Source: Nitrospira sp.
Lineage (GTDB): Bacteria; Nitrospirota; Nitrospiria; Nitrospirales; Nitrospiraceae
Reading direction: 5' to 3'
Assembly: GCA_029194675.1 (NCBI GenBank)
Contig: JARFXP010000001.1
Span: 1,170,501 to 1,234,500, forward strand
DNA: 64,000 nt
The notes beneath the pieces were generated by a model. It saw only the letters and a list, made by a program, of their open reading frames with translations. It made no database searches and was not told the DNA's origin. The position numbers and the translations under genes are program-made. This document shows, one piece after another, positions 43,235 to 53,046 of the stretch (its first letter is position 1; each line of letters begins with the position of its first letter).

Positions 43235-44851
43235 ATGGATCGATCTCGTTCGCGCCAGATACTGCTTGCCTGCGCGAGCGGACTGCTCTTGCCTCTCTGC
43301 TTTCCAAAGTTTGACCTGGGATTGCTGGCCTGGATCGTCCTGATTCCCCTCCATCTCGCGCTTGATCAATGCTCCAGACAGCGGGCCTTTTGGATCGGTT
43401 GGTTGAGCGGAATCGTTGGATTCACCGGGATCATGGCATGGGTCGTCACCGCCATGACGACCTATGGCAAGGTTCCGGAGATCGTCAGCTACGCTATCTT
43501 GATGCTACTCACGCTGTATCTCGGACTCTATGTCGGGCTCTACTGTGTTGCCGTCGTGTGGCTGCGTGAACTCATCCCGCGCTACGGGATTTTTTTTGCG
43601 CCCTGCTTTTGGGTCACACTCGAGCTGTTCCGTACCAACCTGCTTTCCGGCCTTCCATGGTGCCTCCTCGGCTATTCGCAATATCGCGAGCTGGACCTGA
43701 TACAGGTGGCAGACCACACCGGTGTGTACGGCATTTCTTTCCTCATTGTCCTGGTCACTGTGGCCTTCGCCGAGTTGATCTTGTGGATCATGCCGTTTTT
43801 CCGAGGATTTCATCCGGTCCAGCTGCCGTGGGAATTGCTCACCACTGCGGCCGCCTGCATGGTGCTCTCATGGTTCTACAGTTCGGCAGTCCTGAGTGCT
43901 AAGGATCTGGGCCATCATAAACCCTCCATTACTGTCGGCGTCGTTCAACCGAATATCGATCAAGCCGTGAAGTGGGATGCGTCATTCCGCGATGAGACGA
44001 TGCGACGGTTCGACCGGCTGACGGCCCAACTGGGAACCAGTACCGACTTGGTCGTGTGGCCCGAGGCAGCCACGCCGTTTATTTTTGAGCGGGAGAAAGA
44101 GTATCAGTTGCAGCTGATCGCTTGGGCGGAACGTGCGCAGGCACCGATCCTCCTCGGCAGCCCGGCATTGAGATTCTACCCTGATCGCCGCCCCTACCTC
44201 TTGAACAGCGCCTATCTGCTGGGAAGGGACGGCACAGTCCTCGGCCGTTATGATAAGCACCATCTCGTGCCGTTTGGAGAATACATCCCCCTCAAATCCT
44301 CGCTCCTGTTCTTCCTCGATAAACTCGTCGAAGGGATCGGCGATTTCGAAGCAGGACCGGGACCGACGACGCTCTCGATCAATCCGAAATCCTGGAACAC
44401 AGAACGGTCGACCGGCACCAGGTCCGTCAAGTTCGGCGTGGCGATCTGCTATGAAGTGATCTTCCCGGATTTCGTCCGGCAATTTGCGGCGAACGGTGCG
44501 GAGTTTCTGGTGACGATCACGAACGACGGATGGTTTGGACCGTCCTCGGCCCCTGCCCAGCACTTTGCCATGGTCGTCTTTCGCTCAGTAGAAAATCATT
44601 TGGCCTTCGCGCGCGCCGCCAACACGGGAATTTCCGGCTTCGTCGATCCGTACGGACAGATCATCGAAGCGACGCCCCTTTTTGTCGAGCAGGCATCGTA
44701 CGCCACGATCCCGACCAGACAAACCCGCACCTTTTACAGCTATTACGGCGATGTGTTTGCCCACACCTGTGTTATAATCTGCGCGCTTTTGATTTTGGTC
44801 GGGTCTTTCCGCACGAAGGAACCAGCCCTGACGGCAGTCACACCGGCATGA
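43235..44851 (+). CDS. lnt: Lnt, apolipoprotein N-acyltransferase
   Basis: 538 residues. Adds the third acyl chain to the N-terminal cysteine of lipoproteins at the periplasmic face of the inner membrane. About seven membrane segments precede a nitrilase-like domain. The expected Glu-Lys-Cys triad is visible as E277 (VVWPEAATPF), K341 (RYDKHHLVPFGEYIP) and C405 (GVAICYEVIFPD). It fits the downstream lolC/E-lolD genes and several lipoproteins in the window. A copy with small indels occurs at 59957. Confidence 0.94.
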   Translation: MDRSRSRQILLACASGLLLPLCFPKFDLGLLAWIVLIPLHLALDQCSRQRAFWIGWLSGIVGFTGIMAWVVTAMTTYGKVPEIVSYAILMLLTLYLGLYVGLYCVAVVWLRELIPRYGIFFAPCFWVTLELFRTNLLSGLPWCLLGYSQYRELDLIQVADHTGVYGISFLIVLVTVAFAELILWIMPFFRGFHPVQLPWELLTTAAACMVLSWFYSSAVLSAKDLGHHKPSITVGVVQPNIDQAVKWDASFRDETMRRFDRLTAQLGTSTDLVVWPEAATPFIFEREKEYQLQLIAWAERAQAPILLGSPALRFYPDRRPYLLNSAYLLGRDGTVLGRYDKHHLVPFGEYIPLKSSLLFFLDKLVEGIGDFEAGPGPTTLSINPKSWNTERSTGTRSVKFGVAICYEVIFPDFVRQFAANGAEFLVTITNDGWFGPSSAPAQHFAMVVFRSVENHLAFARAANTGISGFVDPYGQIIEATPLFVEQASYATIPTRQTRTFYSYYGDVFAHTCVIICALLILVGSFRTKEPALTAVTPA

Positions 44852-44872
44852 CCGAAGAAGGAGAATCGTGAC

Positions 44873-46019
44873 ATGTTAGAGGACGTGGAAGTTCGTGTTC
44901 GTGCAGTGGCGGAACAAGTCGCTGAACTACGGGGGCATCTTTGACTTCGCTCACATGAGGGCCGACCTACAAGAACTTGAGGCGCAGATGGGCCAGCCTC
45001 ACTTCTGGAACAATGCCCGCGCCGCCGCAGGGGTGAGCCGGAAAAAATCGGCGATCGAGCGAGAGCTGAAGCAGTGGCGCGATATCGAGACTACAATGGG
45101 CGATTTGGACGCACTGCTGGAGCTTGCCCGCGAAAGCGGGGACTCGGCCCTTGAGACCGAGTTGACCGGTGAACTGAATCAGCTGGAGCCGCGCCTCGCC
45201 ACACTGCGCGTCGAGCTGCTCCTCTCGGGAGAACTGGACCCCAATAATGCCATTGTGGCGATTCATCCTGGTGCGGGTGGAACGGAATCGCAAGATTGGG
45301 CACAAATGCTCCTTCGGATGTATGTGCGGTGGGCGGAACACAAGAAGTTCAAGGTAGAAACACTGGACCTATTGCCCGGCGACGAAGCGGGTATCAAGAG
45401 CGTGACCCTCTCCATCACAGGATCGCATGCCTACGGATACCTGAAGGCGGAAGCCGGAGTCCATCGTTTGGTACGCATCTCCCCGTTCGATTCCAACAAA
45501 CGACGACACACCTCGTTCGCGTCGGTCTTCGTCTATCCTGAGCTGAGCGAAGACATCGATGTCGTGGTCGAAGAAAAAGATCTCCGGATCGACACCTTCC
45601 GTTCGGGTGGCGCAGGCGGCCAGAATGTCAATAAGGTCGAAACCGCCATCCGCATCACTCACCTGCCGACCGGTATCGTCGTGCAATGCCAGAACGAGCG
45701 GTCTCAGCTCCAGAATCGAAACGGAGCGATGAAGATCTTAAGGGCTCGCCTCTTCGAATTGGAACAGAAGAAGAAGGAAGCCGAATTCAACGCCATCGTC
45801 GGCGAAAAGAAGGACATCGCGTGGGGCAGCCAAATTCGTTCCTACGTGTTTCAACCTTACCAACTGGTCAAGGACCATCGAACCGGTCATCAAATCAGCA
45901 ACGTTTCATCCGTCATGGATGGAGACCTCGATAGATTCATTGAAGCCTTTTTGACGAAGAAACTGGAGAAAGGAAGCGATCACCTCTCACCGGTGGGCGG
46001 ACCGGAAGACGACCTGTAG
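44873..46019 (+). CDS. prfB: RF2, peptide chain release factor 2 (programmed +1 frameshift)
   Basis: RF2 recognises UGA and UAA. Codons 1-23 are read from the ATG at 44873 ([10 protein letters not shown]...) to CTT at 44939-44941, which is followed by an in-frame TGA at 44942-44944. Decoding continues after a +1 shift with GAC at 44943. The remaining frame contains the SPF anticodon-like tripeptide ([11 protein letters not shown]) and the catalytic GGQ ([12 protein letters not shown]). The canonical RF2 length is reached only if the shift is used. It is autoregulated by RF2 level. A second copy at 61590 lacks the need to shift. Confidence 0.95.
44930..44945 (+). promoter_or_regulatory. prfB +1 frameshift site
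   Basis: CGGGGGCATCTTTGAC: an internal Shine-Dalgarno-like G run, the slippery CTT, the TGA stop codon and the C that weakens it. Position and order match the classic RF2 autoregulatory site, in which low RF2 lets ribosomes pause at TGA and slip one base forward. Confidence 0.92.
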
Positions 46020-46048
46020 CGGGATTGCCGAAGGGTAAGAAGGGGAAA

Positions 46049-47533
46049 ATGGATGAACTGAACGAACAGCGGCAGCAACGGATCAAGAAGCTCGAGCTCC
46101 TTCGAAAGGCCGGCGTCGCTCCCTACGGCAGCCGTTTTGAGGTCAAGGATCGGGTCGGACAATTACTCACGCTGCATGGCGAGAAGACCAAGGAGACCTT
46201 GGAGCAAGAAAAGGTCTCGTGCACGGTCGCGGGACGGGTCGTCGCCCTGCGGCGTTTCGGGAAGGCCGGGTTTGCCGTGCTGCAAGACGGGTCCGACCGT
46301 CTCCAAGTGTACCTCAAGAAGGATCTCCTCTCCGAACAGGCTTACACCATCGTGGAACAACTCGACGTCGGGGACTGGATCGGCGTCACGGGGACGTTGT
46401 TTCGTACGAAAACGAACGAGTTCACGGTCGAGGTCCGCAGTCTGACGTTTCTCAGTAAAGCGCTCCGCCCGCTTCCCGAAAAGTGGCACGGCCTGACGGA
46501 CGTGGAAACCCGATATCGACAGCGCTATGTCGATCTGATTGCCAACCCTCAGGTCCACCAGATCTTTTCAGCCAGAAGCCACATCATCGCCGGCATCCGA
46601 GCCTTCCTCATAGAGCGCGGGTTCCTCGAGGTCGAAACTCCGATGATGCATCCTATTCCCGGCGGCGCGACGGCCAAGCCTTTCGTCACGCACCATAACG
46701 CACTCGGCGTCGATCTCTACTTGCGTATCGCGCCTGAGCTGTATTTGAAACGGCTGATCGTCGGCGGTTTTCCGCGCGTGTTCGAGATCAACCGCAACTT
46801 CCGCAACGAAGGCATCTCGACGATTCACAATCCCGAGTTCACGATGCTGGAATTCTATGTGTCGTACGCGGATTTCCAGGACCTGATCACCCTCACTGAA
46901 GAACTCATTTCTGGCTTGGCTCGACAGATTCACGGCAAGACGGTCATTCCATACCAAGGGAACGAGATCGTGCTCACGCCGCCGTGGCGACGATGGTCTT
47001 ACCACCAGGCCATCCTGGAGGTGAATCACCTCGACCCAGCGGTATTCCACGATCGAGAGCAGGCATTGGCGGCCGCCAAACGGCTGAGTGTGCCGGTGGA
47101 TCAGCAGGCATCGTTGTTCACGATCGTGAACGAAATTTTCGAGGAAACCGTCGAACCCAACCTCCAACAGCCCACATTCATCACGGACTATCCGATCGAG
47201 ATTTCTCCGCTCGCAAGGCGGAAGGATGCGGACCCGAGTCTGACCGATCGATTTGAGCTTTATATTGCCGGGCGAGAAATCGCCAATGCCTTTTCGGAGT
47301 TGAACGATCCGCTGGACCAGCGTGAACGGTTTGTAGGCCAGGCGACCCAGAGGGAGGCGGGTGATGAAGAAGCTCATCTCGTCGACGAAGACTTTCTCCG
47401 CGCCCTTGAATTCGGGATGCCGCCGACCGCCGGAGAAGGGATCGGAATCGATCGATTGATCATGCTGTTCACCGACCAGGCCTCCATCCGCGATGTTGTG
47501 TTTTTCCCACAGCTCAGACCAGAGAAATCGTAG
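46049..47533 (+). CDS. lysS: LysS, class II lysyl-tRNA synthetase
   Basis: 494 residues from the ATG at 46049 with AAGGGG upstream; a TTG at 46025 is less likely. An N-terminal OB-fold anticodon-binding domain includes VAGRVVALRRFGKAGFAVLQDGS. The class II core follows: motif 1 around FLEVETPMMHPIPGGATAKPF, motif 2 RNFRNEGISTIHNPEFTMLE, and motif 3 GEGIGIDRLIMLFTD. Its stop overlaps the lolC/E start (TAGTG). Confidence 0.96.
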   Translation: MDELNEQRQQRIKKLELLRKAGVAPYGSRFEVKDRVGQLLTLHGEKTKETLEQEKVSCTVAGRVVALRRFGKAGFAVLQDGSDRLQVYLKKDLLSEQAYTIVEQLDVGDWIGVTGTLFRTKTNEFTVEVRSLTFLSKALRPLPEKWHGLTDVETRYRQRYVDLIANPQVHQIFSARSHIIAGIRAFLIERGFLEVETPMMHPIPGGATAKPFVTHHNALGVDLYLRIAPELYLKRLIVGGFPRVFEINRNFRNEGISTIHNPEFTMLEFYVSYADFQDLITLTEELISGLARQIHGKTVIPYQGNEIVLTPPWRRWSYHQAILEVNHLDPAVFHDREQALAAAKRLSVPVDQQASLFTIVNEIFEETVEPNLQQPTFITDYPIEISPLARRKDADPSLTDRFELYIAGREIANAFSELNDPLDQRERFVGQATQREAGDEEAHLVDEDFLRALEFGMPPTAGEGIGIDRLIMLFTDQASIRDVVFFPQLRPEKS

Positions 47534-48810
47534 TGGCGCTCCCTTATGAAATCTTCGTCGGACTCCGCTACCTGCGCGCCAAGCGCCGCAACCGGACAAT
47601 CTCGCTGAACACCTTCGTGTCGGTGGCCGGGATTACGCTGGGGGTGGCGGCGCTGATCGGGACGGTCGGCATCATGACCGGTTTCCGAGAAGACATTCAA
47701 AGCAAGATTCTCGGCACGACCGCACATATCGTCGTCCAAGAACGCATGAAAGAGCACATGACGGACTATGACCGTCTGACCGACAAGATCCAGACGGTAC
47801 CAGACGTCGTCGCGGCCACACCGTTTGTGTTCCGCCAAGTGTTACTCACTACCCAGAGCGGCGTACAAGGCATCATCTTGCGCGGGATCGATCCAAAACG
47901 AGAAGCCAATGTCACCGAACTGGCCAAGAACATCACGGAAGGTCAGCTGCTGGACCTGCTCACCCCGATGAAAGTGATGCAGACCCCGGCCGATGACCCT
48001 CAGGGCGAGCTTCGAGCCGTTGAAAAACCAGGCATCATTCTCGGCAAGGAGTTGGCGCTCAGGCTGGGGGTGTTTGTCGGCGATACGGTCAACGTGGTCT
48101 CTCCCGTCGGCCCCATCAGCGCGATGGGGATGGTCCCCAAGATTCGAACGTTCGCCGTGGTCGCCCTGTTCCATTCTGGAATGTTCGAGTACGATTCATC
48201 ATTTGCCTATATCGAACTCGGCGAGGCACAAAAATTTTTCAATCTGGGCGCGAGCGTCACCGGAATCGAAGTCAAGGTTACGGATGTGTTCCGTGCCGGA
48301 GAGATTGCCCACAATATTGAACAGGAGCTGGGATTCAGCCACGGAGCCAGAGATTGGATGCAGATGAATCGCAATCTTTTCTCCGCCCTGAAGCTGGAGA
48401 AGACGATGATGTTTCTCCTTCTTGTCTTGATCACGATCGTGGCCTCATTCAATATCGTCAGCACCTTGACGATGATCGTGACGGAGAAGCAGAAAGAGAT
48501 CGCCATCCTGAAGGCGATGGGCGCCACGAAGCGCAGTATCCGGCGCATCTTCATGCTGAACGGATTGATCATCGGATTTGCGGGGACCGGCATCGGCATT
48601 CCCTTGGGCTACGCGTTTCTCTGGCTGATTCAAACATTTTGGACGTTCGATCCAAGCGTGTACTACATCTCCACTATTCCGGTTCATGTGCTGTCCGAGG
48701 ACGTGCTCCTGGTGGCCGGGTCCGCCATACTGATCAGTTTTTTGGCGACGGTGTATCCGGCCAATCAGGCCGCGAAGTTGGAACCGGTCGCCGCATTACG
48801 CTATGAATAG
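47533..48810 (+). CDS. lolE: LolC/E, lipoprotein-releasing ABC transporter permease
   Basis: 425 residues from a GTG that overlaps the lysS stop. One N-terminal transmembrane helix (VSVAGITLGVAALIGTVGIMTG), a large periplasmic domain, and three C-terminal helices (LLLVLITIVASFNIVSTL and others) give the MacB/FtsX topology of LolC/E. It works with the LolD ATPase encoded 51 bp downstream to release lipoproteins to LolA. A single LolC/E gene here suggests a homodimeric permease (sometimes called LolF); the symbol is approximate. Confidence 0.88.
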   Translation: MALPYEIFVGLRYLRAKRRNRTISLNTFVSVAGITLGVAALIGTVGIMTGFREDIQSKILGTTAHIVVQERMKEHMTDYDRLTDKIQTVPDVVAATPFVFRQVLLTTQSGVQGIILRGIDPKREANVTELAKNITEGQLLDLLTPMKVMQTPADDPQGELRAVEKPGIILGKELALRLGVFVGDTVNVVSPVGPISAMGMVPKIRTFAVVALFHSGMFEYDSSFAYIELGEAQKFFNLGASVTGIEVKVTDVFRAGEIAHNIEQELGFSHGARDWMQMNRNLFSALKLEKTMMFLLLVLITIVASFNIVSTLTMIVTEKQKEIAILKAMGATKRSIRRIFMLNGLIIGFAGTGIGIPLGYAFLWLIQTFWTFDPSVYYISTIPVHVLSEDVLLVAGSAILISFLATVYPANQAAKLEPVAALRYE

Positions 48811-48818
48811 ATCCGCAG

Positions 48819-48846
48819 GACTAGAGAGTGAGGACCGAAGACTGAG
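48819..48846. repeat. Degenerate heptamer repeat
   Basis: GACTAGA, GAGTGAG, GACCGAA, GACTGAG in the lolC/E-lolD spacer. The reverse complement of GACTGAG (CTCAGTC) is the unit of the array at 53730. Confidence 0.65.
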
Positions 48847-48861
48847 ATTAATAAGATCGGA

Positions 48862-49524
48862 ATGATTAAAGTTACGAACCTCCACAAGTCTTTTTCGATG
48901 GGGTCCTACGAATTGCCCGTCCTCAAGGGGATCAACCTTGAAATTCAGCGCGGCGAGCTGGTAGCGATTGTGGGAGCCTCCGGAGCCGGCAAGAGCACGT
49001 TGCTCCATATTATCGGGACCCTTGATAAACCGACCGGAGGTACTGTCACATTCGATGGGCACGACCTCTTTCGGATGACGGATACACAGCAGGCGGAATT
49101 CCGGAATCGGCGGATAGGGTTCGTGTTTCAGTTCCATCACCTACTCGCCGAGTTCACGGCGTTGGAAAATGCCTGTATGCCGGCCCTCGTGCAACGTCGC
49201 GAACCAACCTCCGTCAAGGCCGACGCCACGACTCTTCTCACGGAGGTCGGATTAGGGCATCGCCTGCTTCACAAGCCAGGAGAACTCTCAGGCGGCGAAC
49301 AGCAGCGGGTCGCCATGGCACGCGCGTTGATGCAAAATCCGGACTTGGTCCTGGCCGATGAACCGACCGGAAACCTCGACACACACAGCGGGGACGGGTT
49401 GTTCGGATTGATGCGCACCTTGAACAAGACACGCGGCACGACGTTTGTCATCGTCACGCATAACGACAAGCTCTCCGCCCAGTCCGACCGTATCATTCAC
49501 ATGCAGGATGGCCAAATCGTCTGA
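48862..49524 (+). CDS. lolD: LolD, lipoprotein-releasing ABC transporter ATPase
   Basis: 220 residues. Walker A G38-A-S-G-A-G-K44-S-T, the ABC signature LSGGEQQRVA, and Walker B LVLADEPTG are all intact, with FQFHHLLAEFTALENA typical of LolD/MacB ATPases. It powers the adjacent permease. The product is cytoplasmic and membrane-associated. Confidence 0.93.
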   Translation: MIKVTNLHKSFSMGSYELPVLKGINLEIQRGELVAIVGASGAGKSTLLHIIGTLDKPTGGTVTFDGHDLFRMTDTQQAEFRNRRIGFVFQFHHLLAEFTALENACMPALVQRREPTSVKADATTLLTEVGLGHRLLHKPGELSGGEQQRVAMARALMQNPDLVLADEPTGNLDTHSGDGLFGLMRTLNKTRGTTFVIVTHNDKLSAQSDRIIHMQDGQIV

Positions 49525-49683
49525 TCGATCGGGTACCCCCATCGCGGCATCCTTTCGTCCTCGTTCGACTCCGGTGTTTCTAGACTATGCGCCAAGGCGC
49601 CGCCACGCAGGACGACGCCGTATGCGGTGTGGACCGGGTGCGTTTCCTTGACGAACTACCATCCCTTCTCTAGACTCGCTGGA

Positions 49684-50826
49684 ATGCCCTCTCGTTCGCT
49701 TCGCGTAGGCCTGTTGCTGGCCGCCTCAGCGTTGCCGTCTCATGTATCAGCGGCGGAATTTGTAATCGTAGGCCCTCGCCCTATGGGCATGGGCGGGGCA
49801 GGCGTCGCCGTCACAACCAATGCGCTCGCCACCTATTGGAACCCAGCCGGCTTGGCCATGACCCAGACCGTGGATATCCGTGCCCAGGGTGGAGGACTGG
49901 CGTTTGATCGCCTTGGCTTAGGTGATGCCCTGCATGATCTGGAGAACTTCGATACCAGCGATACATCTCCGGCCAATCTGGCGAAGGCGCAGTCTATCGC
50001 CGATCGTGTCAACCAAGCGGGCGCCAGTGTTTCCGTCAACGGGTCCGCCGGCCTGTATCTCAAAGGACACCTTGGTGAACATGCGTTCGGATTCAATGTA
50101 TCCGACGTCGCCACTGGGGGCGGATTCGTCTCGACACCTGTGCAGGTATCCCAACCGGGTGGTGCCGGCACGACCATCAGCCTGGGGGGCCAGATGGCGC
50201 TACGTGGCCTCGAAGCCAGGCAGCTGGCGTTTTCGTATGCCTATGCCTTTTTCGACAAAACGTTTTCAATCGGAATCACCGCGAAAGTCATTCAAGGCGC
50301 CGCCTACAATGGTTCGACCGATCTCCAAGGAGGGAGCGGGGTCAGTACGACCGATCGTTTCGGCAAACCAAGCATCTCTTTGTCCTATGGCATTGACATC
50401 GGAGCAATCTATCGCCCGACCTCGTGGGTGAGGTTTGGAGTCGTCGCCAAGGATCTCAATAAGCCTACCTTCGATGCCGCTGGCGGAGGAGAGCTCCAGT
50501 TAGACCCGCAGGTCAGAGCCGGCGTTGCTGTCAACCCCTATTCTTCTTTGACATTGGCGGCCGATGTGGACGCGACCTCGAACAAGACCTTTGTCCCCGG
50601 GGTGAAAAGCCAGCTTCTGAGCTTAGGCCTCGAGCAAACGGTCTTGTCTGAATTTCTTTCATTCAGGGTCGGTACTTTTAAGAATATGCAGGATGCGTCC
50701 ACTCCCTTTGTTCCTACGGCAGGGTTAGGCCTGCGGTGGTTTTCCTTCCGTGCAAATGCCGGCGGAGGATATGATTTCCGCGAAAAAGGCGCTCTCGTTT
50801 CCGCGTCTATTTCATTGACGTTTTAA
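49684..50826 (+). CDS. Outer-membrane beta-barrel protein, TraF/FadL-like
   Basis: 380 residues from the ATG at 49684. Residues 1-20 (SLRVGLLLAASALPSHVSAAEF) form a signal peptide. After that RPMGMGGAGVAVTTNALATYWNPAGLA is the hallmark of the TraF_2 / FadL-like group. The rest is a run of alternating hydrophobic strands, with the C-terminal ALVSASISLTF ending in Phe, the usual outer-membrane assembly signal. Function is unknown. It sits downstream of the Lol genes and upstream of a lipoprotein. Confidence 0.78.
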   Translation: MPSRSLRVGLLLAASALPSHVSAAEFVIVGPRPMGMGGAGVAVTTNALATYWNPAGLAMTQTVDIRAQGGGLAFDRLGLGDALHDLENFDTSDTSPANLAKAQSIADRVNQAGASVSVNGSAGLYLKGHLGEHAFGFNVSDVATGGGFVSTPVQVSQPGGAGTTISLGGQMALRGLEARQLAFSYAYAFFDKTFSIGITAKVIQGAAYNGSTDLQGGSGVSTTDRFGKPSISLSYGIDIGAIYRPTSWVRFGVVAKDLNKPTFDAAGGGELQLDPQVRAGVAVNPYSSLTLAADVDATSNKTFVPGVKSQLLSLGLEQTVLSEFLSFRVGTFKNMQDASTPFVPTAGLGLRWFSFRANAGGGYDFREKGALVSASISLTF

Positions 50827-50841
50827 TGGTATACTGAACCC

Positions 50842-51447
50842 ATGCTGTCTCGCCCATCTGCGCACATCACATCCGCGATGATGCTTGTTTTGCTGCTTGG
50901 AGGTTGCGGCGGTTTGCAGGAGGTTTGGGAAGGCCCCGGGGCCAGAGTATTTCGACCGCAGTCCATCGCCGTATTGCCACCGATGGCAAGTCAATACGAC
51001 AGCGCTCGTGAAGACATTCAAGATGTCCTGGCTGGAGCACTCAACCGTCAGGGAAATATCGAACGGGTCGTTTCGCCCGAGAACGTGACGGATATCTTTC
51101 AGGCCTCAAAGGAGGCCTTTGATTCGCTCGTGTTTTATTTCTCTCGTCTGGAGATGACTGGTCAATCCGATAAAGAGTCGGCCATCAAGCTCGGGAAGGC
51201 CCTCAACGTCGATTCCTTTCTCGTGGTGCGGGTCAATTCGTGGGAATACGTGCGGAAGGAAGGAGACAACGTCGGGCGAGTCGGGATGAGCCTACGGTTG
51301 ATCGATGCCACGACCGGCACGACGGTGTGGAAAGCGCGCCACGAACGTTCGAACAGTTATATGTTCGTTAAGCCGAGCCTAAAGGACATCGCAAAAGAGC
51401 TTGCCGTCGAGATGATCAAGTACATGCCTCCGCAGCCCAAGCGCTAG
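50842..51447 (+). CDS. Lipoprotein related to the GNA1162/DUF799 family
   Basis: 201 residues. Signal peptide ending in lipobox LLGGC (ITSAMMLVLLLGGCGG). The mature region has SIAVLPPMASQYDSAREDIQDVLAG, then LGKALNVDSFLVVRVNSWEY, then VGMSLRLIDATTGTTVWKARHER, the order of DUF799/GNA1162-type periplasmic lipoproteins. The start codon lies 15 bp after the TraF-like gene's stop, so the two are likely co-transcribed. Confidence 0.75.
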   Translation: MLSRPSAHITSAMMLVLLLGGCGGLQEVWEGPGARVFRPQSIAVLPPMASQYDSAREDIQDVLAGALNRQGNIERVVSPENVTDIFQASKEAFDSLVFYFSRLEMTGQSDKESAIKLGKALNVDSFLVVRVNSWEYVRKEGDNVGRVGMSLRLIDATTGTTVWKARHERSNSYMFVKPSLKDIAKELAVEMIKYMPPQPKR

Positions 51448-51536
51448 CCAAGAGTTCAGAATCTCCCCAGCTCACCCTCTTTTTTTTCGATATGGCGCCA
51501 CATATTTCAGCGCTTGGAGCTGGAGAAGGAGTGGCT

Positions 51537-51956
51537 TCATTGTCGGTTGCCTTTACCCTGCAGCAGCAGGCCCCTCGCCCGAGTGTCGATGCTGACAAGC
51601 AGCTCATGGAGACTAAAGAGCAGAATGGCTCCCTCGCACATCATGCGCCACACCAGATTTCCCACCAGTAGGACTAAGATTCCTCCGAGGCGAGTGAGAA
51701 TCGGGCCAGTCTCATACTCATTCAAGGTCTCCGGGGATAGAATCGACAAGAGCCCTGCAGCGGTAATGAAGCAGGCTCCCACGATATAGACCACTTTAAT
51801 GAGTTGCGGGGTCACCAATTCCCGAAAGGCAAAATACTCGGCATAGAAGCTCGTGTACCTCGCAGAGTTAACTTGCTGTGGAGCAAATGCATGCTCACAG
51901 ATCGAACATTTCGTTGCAGATACGTCATTTTCTGTCGAACATTGCGGGCATTTCAT
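51537..51956 (-). CDS. DUF4282 protein with N-terminal zinc ribbon
   Basis: 139 residues. The start MKCPQCSTENDVSATKCSIC is a zinc ribbon (CPQC and CSIC). FRELVTPQLIKVVYIVGACFI and the second hydrophobic segment (LGGILVLLVGNLVWRMMCEGAILLF) match DUF4282 (the TPxLIKxxY motif). Two membrane helices; function unknown. Confidence 0.75.
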   Translation of the reverse strand: MKCPQCSTENDVSATKCSICEHAFAPQQVNSARYTSFYAEYFAFRELVTPQLIKVVYIVGACFITAAGLLSILSPETLNEYETGPILTRLGGILVLLVGNLVWRMMCEGAILLFSLHELLVSIDTRARGLLLQGKGNRQ

Positions 51957-52182
51957 GGACTCTCCCTTCAGTCAGCGGTTCAAATAAGATATGCGATGAC
52001 GCTTGTTGCACCTCATATAACCTTGTGCCACGAGGCGAGGGCAGAGCCTGCTAATGGGTGACCGGCTTCGCCAGTCGCTGCCCCATCTCAATGATATCGC
52101 CCAACCGTTCAAAAAGGTTACGTGACTGATGCGAGGTCAAACCGTTCTTGTTGAATGGTTAAGAATAAGGTCAGCCCATGCT

Positions 52183-52503
52183 CTATGTATTTTCACCATC
52201 CTGAGGATTCACGGAGCGACTGATTGTGGAATAATAGAGGCCCACGACTCGACCAATTTCGGACAGACTGTAGCCATGTTCCAGATGCGCACGGCGAATG
52301 GCCTCCTTACGTCGCGCGCGGTCCGTATGAGAACCGGCGAGGAAGAGGTGGGATGCGGTGGTCGGGCCGCAAACCGTTGTTGCCGGAGAATTTCTTTGAA
52401 GGGTCGCTTGTCCCGGAGTTCACCCCTCAGGCGTTCGACGAATCGCTCACTACCGAGCAGCACTTGTCCTTGAACATGTTCCCAGGGCGAACCATGGCCG
52501 ATC
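52183..52503 (-). pseudogene. C-terminal fragment of a REP-associated tyrosine (Y1) transposase
   Basis: Minus strand: VLLGSERFVERLRGELRDKRPFKEI continues to RQQRFAARP. After a frameshift near 52350 the other frame gives EAIRRAHLEHGYSLSEIGRVVGLYYSTISRSVNP, the helix-turn-helix tail (GYSLxEIxxxxGLxYSTISR) of TnpA_REP-type proteins, ending at a TAG at 52183. The N-terminal catalytic Y1 domain is absent. So this is a dead remnant. Confidence 0.72.
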
Positions 52504-52523
52504 CCCTATTTCCTTTCGAAGGG

Positions 52524-52708
52524 CTAGAGCTTAGGTATCTTCAGATCCTTGCAGATCCTGCCTGCCAGATGATTGGTAATTTCAGTGTGGCGAGGGACCG
52601 CTGAACGGTATTCAGAGAAGGCTGATGCCACCAGGAATGGTTAGCTCCTTCACGCAACAACTCGCAACCATGCTGTCGTCAATGCCGAAGCAGCGCCTCA
52701 CGTTTCAT
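52524..52708 (-). pseudogene. hicA: Decayed hicA toxin gene
   Basis: The ATG overlaps the hicB stop (ATGA). MKREALLRH is followed by an in-frame TGA; after it HGCELLREGANHSWWH continues in frame, and one frame later AVPRHTEITNHLAGRICKDLKIP. These are all parts of the HicA double-stranded-RNA-binding toxin (usual order HGCxxxREGxxHxxW and PRHxEIxxxLxRxIxKDLGI). The stop codon and the frameshift together show that the gene is inactive. Confidence 0.75.
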
Positions 52709-52917
52709 ACCGCGATGGAGGCTTCCTCGAAATTTTCCCCGGCAGCCCCTAAAGCATCCTGACGATTGAATTCCAGTGCTTCTCGTAGCGTGACTCGGAG
52801 CGTCTCAACTAACGCCTCGCGGCTACGTTCCTGACAGTTCACACCCGGTACTTCCTCAATGCAGCCTATCCACCACCCGGCATCTTCTTTAATCACGGCT
52901 GTATAGTTCTGTGGCAT
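52705..52917 (-). CDS. hicB: HicB-family antitoxin, partner of the decayed hicA
   Basis: 70 residues. YTAVIKEDAGWWIGCIEEVPGVNCQERSREALVETLRVTL is the HicB fold (strands, then PGVxxxGxTxxEA helix). It has no C-terminal DNA-binding extension. Its toxin gene downstream is inactivated, so it may survive only by drift or by cross-talk with the other hicBA. Confidence 0.75.
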   Translation of the reverse strand: MPQNYTAVIKEDAGWWIGCIEEVPGVNCQERSREALVETLRVTLREALEFNRQDALGAAGENFEEASIAV

Positions 52918-53046
52918 GACTCGTTCTCCAAACCATGATCAGCGCATGTATCGTGTGGAAAGGTACGAGGGTTGCTCGTGACTTGTCAATGCAGCTTCAT
53001 GTGTGTGTCGATCGAGAAGCCGCTGGCGGCCGTTTCCACACCCTGC

